This document shows, one piece after another, positions 1-7,862 of a DNA stretch of 64,000 nucleotides; position 1 is the first letter of the stretch, and each line of letters begins with the position of its first letter. The notes beneath the pieces are model-generated. The model saw only the letters and a program-made list of their open reading frames with translations. It was not told where the DNA came from and made no database searches. Source of the DNA: Paenibacillus chitinolyticus NBRC 15660 (GTDB taxonomy: Bacteria > Bacillota > Bacilli > Paenibacillales > NBRC-103111); assembly GCF_000739915.1 (NCBI RefSeq), contig NZ_BBJT01000003.1, forward strand, positions 496,001-560,000, in the 5' to 3' direction. Made by a program: the position numbers and the translations under genes.

Positions 1-125
1 AAATGCTTGAATAAAAATGAAGAACGATGTATTTTTATACATAACTATGCATGTTTATAAGATGCCGGCTCGTTTAACTGTTTCCCTTGTGTGGTAAAGA
101 CGAGTTAGGTCAAGGAGATGACCCG

Positions 126-899
126 ATGAACACGAAGATGGATTGGCTTGCTTTGGAAAAATGGGCGGCGGACCAGTGGCCTCCGGAGGAAAGCGAAGCG
201 CTTGGCCATTGGCTTCTGAGAGCCTCGGGAGGGTTTACGAAGCGCGCGAACAGTGTGCTTGCCGTCGGAGACTTTCCGGCCGAGCCCGACTGGTATGAGC
301 GGATATGCCGCTTCTATCGTGACCGCGGCCAGCCGGCCGTGTTTCATATCAGCAATTCGTCGCCGCCGGAGCTGGATCTCATGCTGGAAGACAGGGGCGG
401 CATTGTAACGGTCCCCTGCTTCGGTATGATCGCTCCGGCAGCGGAACTGAACGCGAGGCTGCGCCCGCATCAAGACCGGACCGACGTCAGCGCCGAGCTG
501 CTTGCGTCCCCGGACTCGGCATGGATGGAAGATTACATGCTGCTGGAGGGTCATGCCGTGGAAGCACGCTCCTTCTACGAAGGTCTGCTGGAACGCATGC
601 CCGCTCCGAAGGCATTCGTCCGCCTGCTGTCGCGGGATGGCGAGACTGTCGCACTGGGTACGGCCCATGCCTCCGGCGGCCGGGCGATTTGGTCCAACAT
701 CATTGTCCGGGAAGACCGCCGGGGACACGGCTTCGCGAAAGCGCTGCTGGCTCATTTGGCTGCCTGGTGCGCCGATAACGGGGCACGGTCCGTTTTTTTG
801 CAGGTGCTACAGGACAACGCGGCCGCTCTTCATTTGTATGAAAGCGCAGGATTCAAACCCGAATTCAGGTACCATTACAGGGTTATGCAGCAAACATGA
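126..899 (+). CDS. GNAT family N-acetyltransferase
   Basis: Predicted cytoplasmic acetyl-CoA-dependent N-acetyltransferase of 257 residues; substrate unknown. The C-terminal third carries the GNAT acetyl-CoA loop, seen as RRGHGFAKALL, followed by the usual tail with LQVLQDNAAALHLYESAGF. The N-terminal half (about residues 1-130) is a second, diverged domain with GFTKRANSVL, as in two-domain GNAT proteins. The frame is open upstream to position 87, but AAGGAG at 112-117 lies 8 bases before the ATG at 126, so that start is chosen. No partner gene suggests its substrate; the next gene is 47 bases downstream on the same strand. Confidence 0.85.
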   Translation: MNTKMDWLALEKWAADQWPPEESEALGHWLLRASGGFTKRANSVLAVGDFPAEPDWYERICRFYRDRGQPAVFHISNSSPPELDLMLEDRGGIVTVPCFGMIAPAAELNARLRPHQDRTDVSAELLASPDSAWMEDYMLLEGHAVEARSFYEGLLERMPAPKAFVRLLSRDGETVALGTAHASGGRAIWSNIIVREDRRGHGFAKALLAHLAAWCADNGARSVFLQVLQDNAAALHLYESAGFKPEFRYHYRVMQQT

Positions 900-946
900 T
901 TTTTTTCCGTGCAAAGGGAAGCTAGAACAGAAAGGAGACGGTTTTC

Positions 947-1815
947 ATGACGACGAACAATGAGCAGAAGCAGACATTCCCGCCGCAGCACCAGAACAAT
1001 CAACCCGGTATCGAGACGCAAATGACTCCTCAGCCGCAATTCGAGGACAGCAACTACAGGCCGGCCGGCAAGCTTAAAGGCAAGGTCGCGCTCATTACCG
1101 GGGGTGCAGCGGAATCGGGCGTGCGGTTGCCGTGGCATACGCCCAAGAAGGGGCGGACGTGGCCATCGTTTACTTAAGCGAACATTCGGATGCGGAGAAA
1201 ACCAATTCCCTTGTAGAGCGGGAGGGCCGCAAATGCCTTCTGATTCCCGGCGACCTCGGAGACGAACCCTTCTGTAAAAAGGTGATCGACCAGACTGTCA
1301 GCGAGTTCGGCAAACTCGACATTCTCGTCAACAACGCGGCGGAGCAGCATCCGCAGAACAGCCTTGAAGATATTACGGCGGAACAGCTCGAAAAAACGTT
1401 CCGGACCAACATATTCTCGATGTTCTTCCTTACGAAGGCCGCTCTCCCTCATTTAAAAAGAGGAAGCGCCGTAATCAACACGGCTTCCATCACCGCTTAT
1501 AAAGGAAACCCGACGCTGATCGACTACTCGTCCACCAAAGGGGCTATCGTTTCCTTTACCCGCGCGCTCTCCCAATCCATTATCGAAAAAGGGATCCGCG
1601 TAAACGGCGTAGCTCCGGGACCGATCTGGACACCGCTTATTCCGTCCACCTTTACGGAGGACAAGGTAGCGGCTTTCGGTTCGGATGCACCTATGAAAAG
1701 AGCCGGGCAGCCCGAGGAGCTCGCTCCGAGCTACGTCTTCCTTGCTTCGGACGACTCTTCCTACATGTCGGGGCAAATTCTTCACGTCAACGGAGGCACC
1801 GTCGTTAATGGCTGA
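947..1815 (+). pseudogene. Short-chain dehydrogenase/reductase, frameshifted
   Basis: An SDR of the Bacillus general-stress (YdaD/YhxC) type with an N-terminal Gln/Pro-rich extension. The reading frame breaks exactly inside the NAD(P)-binding glycine motif. The frame from 947 reads LITGG and then nonsense, while the frame that continues to 1815 resumes with AYAQEGADVAIVYL. Adding one base after G1106 would restore GGDSGIGRA. The catalytic part is intact downstream: NNAAEQ, a Ser in NTASITAYKG, and Y-S-S-T-K (Tyr-x3-Lys). Good SD AAAGGAG precedes 947. Either a single-base deletion has inactivated the gene or the base was lost in sequencing; translation from the ATG at 1132 would lack the cofactor motif. 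Confidence 0.85.
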
Positions 1816-1841
1816 GCCGATAACGCCAGCGGTTTAACGAT

Positions 1842-1878
1842 AAAAACTGACGCAGAGACATTCTCTCGTCAGTTTTTT
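1842..1878 (+). terminator. Intrinsic terminator after the SDR gene
   Basis: AAACTGACG pairs with CGTCAGTTT around a short loop and is followed by a T run. It lies 27 bases after the SDR stop codon. Confidence 0.8.
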
Positions 1879-1926
1879 GCTATCCGGGTCCGGATATCTT
1901 GACAATTGTGTTAAAATCCAAAAAAA

Positions 1927-1944
1927 GACAGAAATATTTCTGTC
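1927..1944. promoter_or_regulatory. Perfect 18-bp palindrome upstream of the Met-rich gene
   Basis: GACAGAAATATTTCTGTC is a perfect inverted repeat with no loop, 89 bases before the Met-rich gene. Perfect uninterrupted palindromes of this size commonly bind dimeric repressors. It does not match the Fur, PerR or CopY consensus sequences I know. There is no T run after it, so a terminator is unlikely. The regulator is unknown. Confidence 0.45.
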
Positions 1945-1961
1945 GAATTGTCCGATATAGG

Positions 1962-1990
1962 TTGTCTTTTATTGGTAAATGGGGTATCTT
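1962..1990 (+). promoter_or_regulatory. Possible sigma-A promoter for the Met-rich gene
   Basis: TTGTCT and TATCTT are separated by 17 bases, each with mismatches to consensus. The start codon is 43 bases downstream, and the 18-bp palindrome lies just upstream of the -35 element. Confidence 0.35.
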
Positions 1991-2032
1991 ACTAGAGTAG
2001 TAAAAATTTGATAGTGAAAGGAGGCGACTAAA

Positions 2033-2254
2033 ATGGAAAAAATGTGCATGCAAATGATGATGACCATGTGTATGGATGAAATGATGTGCAAAATGAACAC
2101 CATGAAATCCATGATGGACAGCATGATGCAGATGAACATGATGTCTGAAATGAACATGGATATGGACATGATGATGGGCAAAATGCAAGAGTGCGACGAG
2201 AAAATGACGATGATGATGAAGATGATGAGCGAGATGAAACAAATGTCTATGTAA
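2033..2254 (+). CDS. Methionine-rich small protein (35 of 73 residues Met)
   Basis: I do not recognise this 73-residue protein. By direct count 35 residues are Met and four are Cys (positions 5, 13, 19, 54). The rest is mostly Asp, Glu, Lys, Gln and Asn, with no hydrophobic signal peptide, so it is probably cytoplasmic or spore-associated. Met/Cys-rich chains of this kind can bind Cu(I) or Ag(I), or act as an oxidation sink; that is inference only. AAAGGAGG at 2017-2024, 8 bases before the ATG, makes translation convincing. It stands alone behind a perfect palindrome. The opposite strand is open and His-rich only because ATG reads CAT in reverse. Confidence 0.75.
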   Translation: MEKMCMQMMMTMCMDEMMCKMNTMKSMMDSMMQMNMMSEMNMDMDMMMGKMQECDEKMTMMMKMMSEMKQMSM

Positions 2255-2315
2255 TCCGGACTTTCTAACTGAATCTCCTATTCATCCCACAATGAGTAGG
2301 ATCATCATCCCGGCA

Positions 2316-2346
2316 GAGCGGACGACCGCATGTCTTTTTTTTTTGC
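2316..2346 (+). terminator. Weak terminator after the Met-rich gene
   Basis: A short GCGG/CCGC hairpin is followed by a run of 11 T. It lies between two convergent genes. Confidence 0.4.
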
Positions 2347-2399
2347 TTTTTAAGACTCTACGGCGTAAGAAACCGAATGAACTTCAAAACATCCCCATC

Positions 2400-2735
2400 T
2401 TACTTGACCGCTAATATTTTCTTCGATATTTCAATCCTCTGCGATTTAAGAACCCATACCTGCTCCCGGATCGTTTCAATCTGAGTGTTGTCCTTGCTCT
2501 GCCTCAGCTGTTCGAACAGCTCCAGCATTTTCAAATTAATCGAATCATACATTTTCCAAAGATCTTGTCTCAACCTCGCCCGAATTTCCTGCTGAACGTA
2601 GTTGTCCCTGAACTTGAGCAATTCTATTATCGCTTGCTGCCACTCCGTATCTCCAAGGGAGCCGGCGTAATTATACAGATCCAGATGATCATCTACCCAT
2701 TTACGGGACCATTCTTGTACAGAGGGGGTTCGCAT
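2400..2735 (-). CDS. Small conserved-looking hypothetical protein
   Basis: Not recognised. It is a 111-residue, largely helical and charged protein with an aromatic N-terminal part (EWSRKWVDDHLDLYNYAG) and a C-terminal stretch rich in Leu, Gln and Lys that could form a coiled coil. There is no signal peptide or membrane segment. The frame opens at 2756, but AAGGAG sits 9 bases before the ATG at 2735, which is therefore preferred. It is convergent with the Met-rich gene and lies upstream of nothing on its own strand, so it is probably monocistronic. Confidence 0.6.
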   Translation of the reverse strand: MRTPSVQEWSRKWVDDHLDLYNYAGSLGDTEWQQAIIELLKFRDNYVQQEIRARLRQDLWKMYDSINLKMLELFEQLRQSKDNTQIETIREQVWVLKSQRIEISKKILAVK

Positions 2736-2832
2736 GACCATCAGCTCCTTCAACATCTTATACCTAGTATTATACTGGGATTAATAAGAAATACAAGAGG
2801 GGAATTGAAATAATTTACAGCTGTTTTCAGCT

Positions 2833-2872
2833 CATAAAAAAAACATCCCTCACCTGTTAAGTAAGGGATGTT
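2833..2872 (-). terminator. Terminator of the penicillin-binding protein gene
   Basis: On the minus strand AACATCCCT pairs with AGGGATGTT and is followed by eight T residues. It lies directly downstream of the penicillin-binding protein stop codon. Confidence 0.85.
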
Positions 2873-2883
2873 GAATGAACGTG

Positions 2884-5463
2884 CTAGCCGTTATTTGGCT
2901 GCAGCTCACCGTCTCTGGAACCTGTGGTTCCCGATCCTGCCGGTTCAGACGGAGTTGGGGTCGGTGTCGGAGAAGCAGTGCCTCCGGTACTGCCGCCGTT
3001 TCCTGTGCCGCCGCCCGTATTGCCCGGGTTCTTCTCTTTATCCTTGTCTTTATCCTTGTCTTTATCTTTACCTGGGTTGCCGTTTCCGTTTCCGTTTCCG
3101 TTGTTATGTCCATTTCCATTTCCGTTGTTATTGCCGTTGTTATTGCCGTTGTTAGTTCCGTTGCCATTCCCGTTTCCGTTGTTGTTTCCATTGCCGTTTT
3201 CTCCGTTGTTGTCATCCGGATTGGGAGGCGTCGGAGTCGGCTCCGTTCCCGGAACGTTAACGGACGCAACGTTGGATTGAACCCCTGCGGCGTCTCCGTT
3301 GGCCGGAACGACATAGTACTCGTAAGTGCCGCCGGGCTGGACGGTTTGGTCCATGTACTCCGTTGAGTTGGAAGGCGTAAGCTGGCTGAAGTCTGTCTCC
3401 CCCGGTCCTTTGCGGAAGACCTGGTAGGCGCTTGTTCCTTCGGGAGCCGTCCAGCTCAAGCGCACGCCGCTGTTTTGCCAGCCTGCTCTCAAGTCCGTCA
3501 CGCTCTTCTTCTCTTGGACCGGAGGCTTCTCCTGCTCGATTTGTTTGCCCCCACTCGGACGCTCGAAATCTTTTACAGGAATGCCCTTCATCGCTTCGGC
3601 CATGACGGCGCTAAAGACCATGTTGGCACGGTCCGAATAATTTTTGCGGATATAGTGCTTCGAATCCGTCTTGTCGAAACCGGCCCAGACGGCTCCGGTC
3701 CACTGAGGCGTATAACCGACGAACCAGATATCGCGGTAGTGGGATTCAAGCCCCTTCAAATCGAGCTGGGTCGAACCTGTTTTACCGGCGAGAGGACGAC
3801 CGAAATCCGCTCTTACACCCGTTCCGCCGCTGGTTACGACTTCCTTCATCATTTGAGTCATATACCAGGATGTTTTCTCGCTCATCACTTTCTTAGGCTC
3901 GGCTTTATAATCGATTATGGTTCCGTCGCTTTTCTCGATTTTCAAGATCGCGTGTCCCTGATTATAAACGCCGTTGTTCGCAAAGGCCGCATAAGCTTGC
4001 GCCATCTGCAGCGGAGACTCGCCTTTGGTCATACCGCCCAGGGCCATGGCCAGGTTATTGTCGTTTTCGTCGAACGTTATGCCGAGCTGCTTGGCAAAAT
4101 CTTTACCGGTGTTGATGCCGATTTTGCTTAACGTCCAAACGGCCGGAATATTTTTGGATTTCTTGATCGCATAGGTCATATCGACTTGACCCAGATACTG
4201 CCCGTCATAGTTTCTCGGGGCGTATTTGCCGAATTCCTGCTTGGTGTCGTCCAGCATGGATGTAGGCAGGTAGCCCTTCTTCTCGATCGCCGGGGCGTAA
4301 ACAACCAGCGGTTTAAACGAGGAGCCCGGCTGCCGCGGCTTATACGCACGGTTCCACGTTCCCGATTTATAGTCCCGGCCGCCTGTCATCGCGACGATCC
4401 CGCCGCTGGCGTTATCGATAATGACCATCGAACTCTGCATCGGCTGCTCCGGTCCGTCCGGCTGGAACAGCTTCGCGTTCGTGTACGCCTTATCCATTGC
4501 CTTCTGAGCCGTGCTGTTCAGCGTCGTATAAATTTTATACCCGCCGTTCGAGATCTGCTCATCCGTAACCCCGTATAAATCGTAAGCTTCTTTAATGACG
4601 TAGTCACGGAAGCTCGGGAACAGGTTGCTTTGCGCAACCGGTGTCTGAGTTTTCGGATCGTAATCGACGGCCGCCGCCTGGGCGCGTTCCTCTTCGGTGA
4701 TCAACCCCTGATCCGCCATAAGTTTGAGAACGACGGCTCTGCGGTCTTTGGACGCCTCGGGATCCGAGATCGGCGAGTACTTCGAAGGTGCTTTCGGAAG
4801 ACCGGCCAATGTAGCGATTTGCCACAGTTGCAGGTCCTTCAGTTCGATCACGCCGAAATATCGTTTCGCCGCCGCTTTTACCCCGTAAGCCTGGCTGCCG
4901 AAATAAATCCGGTTGAGATATTTCTCCAAAATTTCATTCTTGGTGTACTTGTTGTCGATAGCTAGTGCAATGGACATCTCGGTCCCTTTGCGGAAGAACG
5001 TTTTATCCGAGTTCAGGAATACGTTCTTCGCGAGCTGCTGGGTAATCGTGCTGCCCCCCTCGACTGCGCTCCGGGCGATAACGTCCTTGACGACCGCACG
5101 GCCGAGCGACCAGAAATCAACCCCCGCATGTTCGAAAAAGCGGCGGTCTTCCGTCGCCACGAAAGCATCCACAAGCTGCTTCGGAAACTGGTCGAACTTG
5201 ACGTTCTCGCGGTTCTCCTTGATGACCTTGGCGATTTCCTGTTTGTCGGCATCATAAATAACCGATGCTCCCAGGGCATCGTCCAATTTGTCTATGTTCG
5301 CGGTAAGAATTTTAAGACCATTCAAATAAACGACTAAATAAATACTCATCGCGCATATGAGCGCGAGAAGGGCGGCAATAATCACACCCAATATAACCTT
5401 CGCCGCACTCCCCTTTTTTTTCGGTTTCTTGCCTTTCGAAGGCGTTTTACTGCTTGCTGCCAT
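2884..5463 (-). CDS. Class A penicillin-binding protein (PBP1A type)
   Basis: Bifunctional peptidoglycan glycosyltransferase/transpeptidase, 859 residues, anchored by one membrane segment at about residues 23-47. The GT51 domain shows EDRRFFEHAG near residue 105 and EGGSTITQQLAKN. The transpeptidase domain shows the serine motif SSFK, the triad SKN and KTGS. A fibronectin-III-like module (VTDLRAGWQNSGVRLSW onward) follows, then a long tail of Asn-Gly repeats, a Lys-Asp run and a Thr/Pro stretch. The frame is open to 5526, but GAGGGAG just before the ATG at 5463 fixes the start. Tailed class A PBPs occur in related bacilli; this tail is unusually repetitive. Confidence 0.93.
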   Translation of the reverse strand: MAASSKTPSKGKKPKKKGSAAKVILGVIIAALLALICAMSIYLVVYLNGLKILTANIDKLDDALGASVIYDADKQEIAKVIKENRENVKFDQFPKQLVDAFVATEDRRFFEHAGVDFWSLGRAVVKDVIARSAVEGGSTITQQLAKNVFLNSDKTFFRKGTEMSIALAIDNKYTKNEILEKYLNRIYFGSQAYGVKAAAKRYFGVIELKDLQLWQIATLAGLPKAPSKYSPISDPEASKDRRAVVLKLMADQGLITEEERAQAAAVDYDPKTQTPVAQSNLFPSFRDYVIKEAYDLYGVTDEQISNGGYKIYTTLNSTAQKAMDKAYTNAKLFQPDGPEQPMQSSMVIIDNASGGIVAMTGGRDYKSGTWNRAYKPRQPGSSFKPLVVYAPAIEKKGYLPTSMLDDTKQEFGKYAPRNYDGQYLGQVDMTYAIKKSKNIPAVWTLSKIGINTGKDFAKQLGITFDENDNNLAMALGGMTKGESPLQMAQAYAAFANNGVYNQGHAILKIEKSDGTIIDYKAEPKKVMSEKTSWYMTQMMKEVVTSGGTGVRADFGRPLAGKTGSTQLDLKGLESHYRDIWFVGYTPQWTGAVWAGFDKTDSKHYIRKNYSDRANMVFSAVMAEAMKGIPVKDFERPSGGKQIEQEKPPVQEKKSVTDLRAGWQNSGVRLSWTAPEGTSAYQVFRKGPGETDFSQLTPSNSTEYMDQTVQPGGTYEYYVVPANGDAAGVQSNVASVNVPGTEPTPTPPNPDDNNGENGNGNNNGNGNGNGTNNGNNNGNNNGNGNGHNNGNGNGNGNPGKDKDKDKDKDKEKNPGNTGGGTGNGGSTGGTASPTPTPTPSEPAGSGTTGSRDGELQPNNG
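3035..3215 (-). repeat. Low-complexity Asn/Gly and Lys/Asp codon repeats in the PBP tail
   Basis: Short degenerate codon repeats encode alternating Asn and Gly (about 3080-3215), then five Lys-Asp pairs in a row (about 3040-3075). They lie in frame in the extracellular tail. Such runs can change length by slippage. Confidence 0.75.
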
Positions 5464-5532
5464 CAACGCTCCCTCTCTTTCTGTGCATGGCTCTCTCTGG
5501 GGCTGGCTGCCTTGCAAAAGTGTCACACTAGT

Positions 5533-5564
5533 AAAAGAACAACCCTATAAAATAAGGTTGTTCC
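5533..5564 (-). terminator. Terminator downstream of hfq
   Basis: On the minus strand GAACAACC and GGTTGTTC form a stem followed by TTTTAC. It separates hfq from the penicillin-binding protein gene. Confidence 0.65.
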
Positions 5565-5615
5565 GGACGGTTCTTTAGTTTAGACGAAGCAGGTAAACAA
5601 AAAGTTGCCGATCGT

Positions 5616-5861
5616 TTATTCGGCAGCGGACTGCTCAGGCGCCGGCATCAAAGATACGGAACGCTGAGGCGTAAACGTGGAGATGGCGTGCTTGTACACC
5701 ATTTGCTGTCTGCCGTCGCTGTCGATAATGATCGTAAAGTTGTCAAAAGCGCGGATCAACCCTCTGATTTGAAACCCGTTGGTTAAGTAAACGGTAACGG
5801 GAATGCTTTCTTTACGGAGCTGGTTCAGAAAATTGTCCTGAATATTGATCGATTGTTTCAT
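5616..5861 (-). CDS. hfq: RNA chaperone Hfq
   Basis: Hexameric Sm-like RNA-binding protein that helps small RNAs meet mRNAs, 81 residues. The Sm1 part is seen in [21 protein letters not shown] with NGFQIRG, and the Sm2 part in the tail of the fold as VYKHAISTF, the Hfq YKHAIS signature. A short acidic/Pro tail (PAPEQSAAE) follows, as in other Gram-positive Hfq proteins, and the length is close to theirs. AAGGGGG precedes the ATG. It follows miaA by 56 bases on the same strand, the usual miaA-hfq pair, and ends in its own terminator. Confidence 0.97.
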   Translation of the reverse strand: MKQSINIQDNFLNQLRKESIPVTVYLTNGFQIRGLIRAFDNFTIIIDSDGRQQMVYKHAISTFTPQRSVSLMPAPEQSAAE

Positions 5862-5917
5862 CAGAAGGTCCCCCTTAACATAATCAAACTAAGCCAAGTC
5901 TAAAAGCAAGCGTTTGC

Positions 5918-6892
5918 TTATGCATTATATTCGTTATCGTGTACAAACTTTCCTGTTATTATAGCATGGAAATGTTCGAGATGCCCAGAAAAGTTTGCGG
6001 TATCCGTGACGTCTATCCACTGGATATCCTTCATATGGCGGAACCAGGAAAGCTGCCTTTTGGCAAAGTGTCTCGTGTCCCGTTTCAAGAGTTCGACCGC
6101 TCTTTCCAAGGAGATCTCCCCGTCCAGGTAAGAGACCATTTCCTTGTAGCCGAGGCCCTGCATCGCAACCGATTGGCGGGGCACTCCGCTTTCGAGCAGA
6201 CTTTTCACTTCATCAACCAGCCCTTCGGCCATCATGATGTCGATTCTCTCTTCGATGCGCCCGTACAGCAGCTGACGATCCATGGTCAGCCCGACTATAC
6301 ATAGTTCGTAAGGGGATTCTTTTTTCTGGGCGGCGTTATGGGCCGATAACGGTTTACCCGTCAGATGATACACTTCCAGCGCGCGGATGACGCGCCGCCG
6401 GTCGTTGGGATGCAGCTTAAGCGCGGAATCCGGGTCCACCTCGGCAAGCGTCCGGTGGAGAGCTTCATCTCCATGCTCCTCCGCGAACCGATTCTTCTCG
6501 TGGCGGAATTCTTCGTCCGCCCCGGCTTCCAGAAACTGATACTCGTAGCAGACGGATTCCACGTAAAGTCCCGTCCCGCCGACGAGAAAAGGAAGCTTCC
6601 CCCGCTCCGTAATCTCAGGCACAAGCTGCCTGACGCGCTGCTGAAACTCGGCGACGGAGTAAGGGTAACCCGGATCGTGAATATCGATCATATGATGAGG
6701 GATTGCGGCCCTCTCTTCGGGCGTCGCTTTCGCGGTCCCGATATCCATCCCTCTGTAGACCTGCATGGAATCCCCGGAAAGGATCTCGCAGTTCCACCGC
6801 TCCGCTATTTCAAGGCTCAGCTTTGTTTTGCCGACCGCAGTGGGACCGATCAGAACAAGCAGCTTCGGTTTGGCGCCTTGGCTGTTCAGCAT
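5918..6892 (-). CDS. miaA: tRNA dimethylallyltransferase MiaA
   Basis: Transfers dimethylallyl from DMAPP to A37 of tRNAs reading UNN codons. It has 324 residues, a normal length. The P-loop is GPTAVGKTKLS near residue 17, followed by the family signature SGDSMQVYRGMDIGTAK, and HHMIDI, VGGTGLYVE and DRRRVIRALE are all present. The ATG overlaps the 3' end of the upstream methyltransferase gene by 7 bases, which implies coupled translation in one transcript running from mutS/mutL towards hfq. The rest of the MiaA fold, including QGLGYKEM, is intact. Confidence 0.97.
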   Translation of the reverse strand: MLNSQGAKPKLLVLIGPTAVGKTKLSLEIAERWNCEILSGDSMQVYRGMDIGTAKATPEERAAIPHHMIDIHDPGYPYSVAEFQQRVRQLVPEITERGKLPFLVGGTGLYVESVCYEYQFLEAGADEEFRHEKNRFAEEHGDEALHRTLAEVDPDSALKLHPNDRRRVIRALEVYHLTGKPLSAHNAAQKKESPYELCIVGLTMDRQLLYGRIEERIDIMMAEGLVDEVKSLLESGVPRQSVAMQGLGYKEMVSYLDGEISLERAVELLKRDTRHFAKRQLSWFRHMKDIQWIDVTDTANFSGHLEHFHAIITGKFVHDNEYNA

Positions 6893-7659
6893 CGGATCAC
6901 CCCGTATGCCAGCTTGCTGCCCGTAGGGACGGTCTCCCGGAAACCGAGCCGCTCGAATTCTCCGCTTTGCCGGCCTTCCTTGAGGATGACGCAGCGCCGG
7001 GCGACACGCCGGGCTTCTTCCACGGCGGCCGCTTCCAGAGGACGGTCGTCCGCCGCACTGCGCAGAGGCGACAAACCCGAAGACTCCTGGATAGGCGCCC
7101 GGAACATCGGATCGAAATACACGATGTCGCAGCTGTTGTCCTCCATGGCGCGCAGCCCGTCAAGATGATCTCCCTGGCGGATGGCAACGCGCTTCATGGC
7201 GGCGTCGAATTCGGCTTCTCCCGTCCGGTAGGAGCCCAGGCCCTGCTCGAGCAAATAGGCCAGCACCCGGCCGTGCTCCCAAGCCGTTACGGAACCTTCT
7301 TCCCCCACTGCGAAGGAAAAAAGGATCGAATCGGAAGCGAGTCCGGCCGTGCAGTCTACAACGGCATCGCCGCGGCCTGCTCCCGATAACTCAAGAAGCG
7401 GATCGGAAGAACCCTGCCGAAGCCGTTTATAGCGGACCAGGGCCATGCTCGGATGGAAAAAGAGCGCGTGAGGACCGCCGAAGTCATATTTTAAGCCTTC
7501 CTTCGTAATCAGAAGGATTTCGTTTTCTCCGAAACGCGAACGCAATCCGGAAAGCGTCAGCCGTTTTCGCGGTACAAAGCGGCCGCCCAGCGTCCGGGCT
7601 GCGGCGATCGCTTTGTCCACGTCTTCGGAGGCTGGGTCGTACGATGTGGTTACAAGCAC
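6886..7659 (-). CDS. Class I SAM-dependent methyltransferase (RsmJ/DUF548-like)
   Basis: A 257-residue Rossmann methyltransferase. VVDCTAGLASDSI matches the SAM-binding motif I, and CDIVYFDPMFRAP is the DPMF catalytic-loop motif seen in RsmJ-type (DUF548) enzymes that make m2G in 16S rRNA. The N-terminal part (LVTTSYDP...RFVPRKRLTLSGL) is typical of the Gram-positive branch. The substrate is inferred only from this family. It sits between mutL and miaA and overlaps miaA by 7 bases, so it probably belongs to a repair/RNA-modification operon. Confidence 0.82.
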   Translation of the reverse strand: MLVTTSYDPASEDVDKAIAAARTLGGRFVPRKRLTLSGLRSRFGENEILLITKEGLKYDFGGPHALFFHPSMALVRYKRLRQGSSDPLLELSGAGRGDAVVDCTAGLASDSILFSFAVGEEGSVTAWEHGRVLAYLLEQGLGSYRTGEAEFDAAMKRVAIRQGDHLDGLRAMEDNSCDIVYFDPMFRAPIQESSGLSPLRSAADDRPLEAAAVEEARRVARRCVILKEGRQSGEFERLGFRETVPTGSKLAYGVIRC

Positions 7660-7862
7660 AACATTCCCTCATTATCCGTTAGCGAGTTTTAAGTCCGATG
7701 ACGGGACGGTCGCCCGTTCCGCCAAAGGACATGTACACCATATCACAAAGTCTTTCCGCACGTCAAAACGCGTGTTCGTATCCTTTCGAATCGGGCACAG
7801 GCCGGAAAAGCACGCCGTATCAGGGCATTTGCCGCTTCAACCAAGCGGACGGATGCCAACTT

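Noticed and set aside
1880-2242. His-rich protein on the minus strand opposite the Met-rich gene
   Set aside because: CAT (His) is simply the reverse of ATG (Met). No ribosome binding site, while the Met-rich frame has a strong one.
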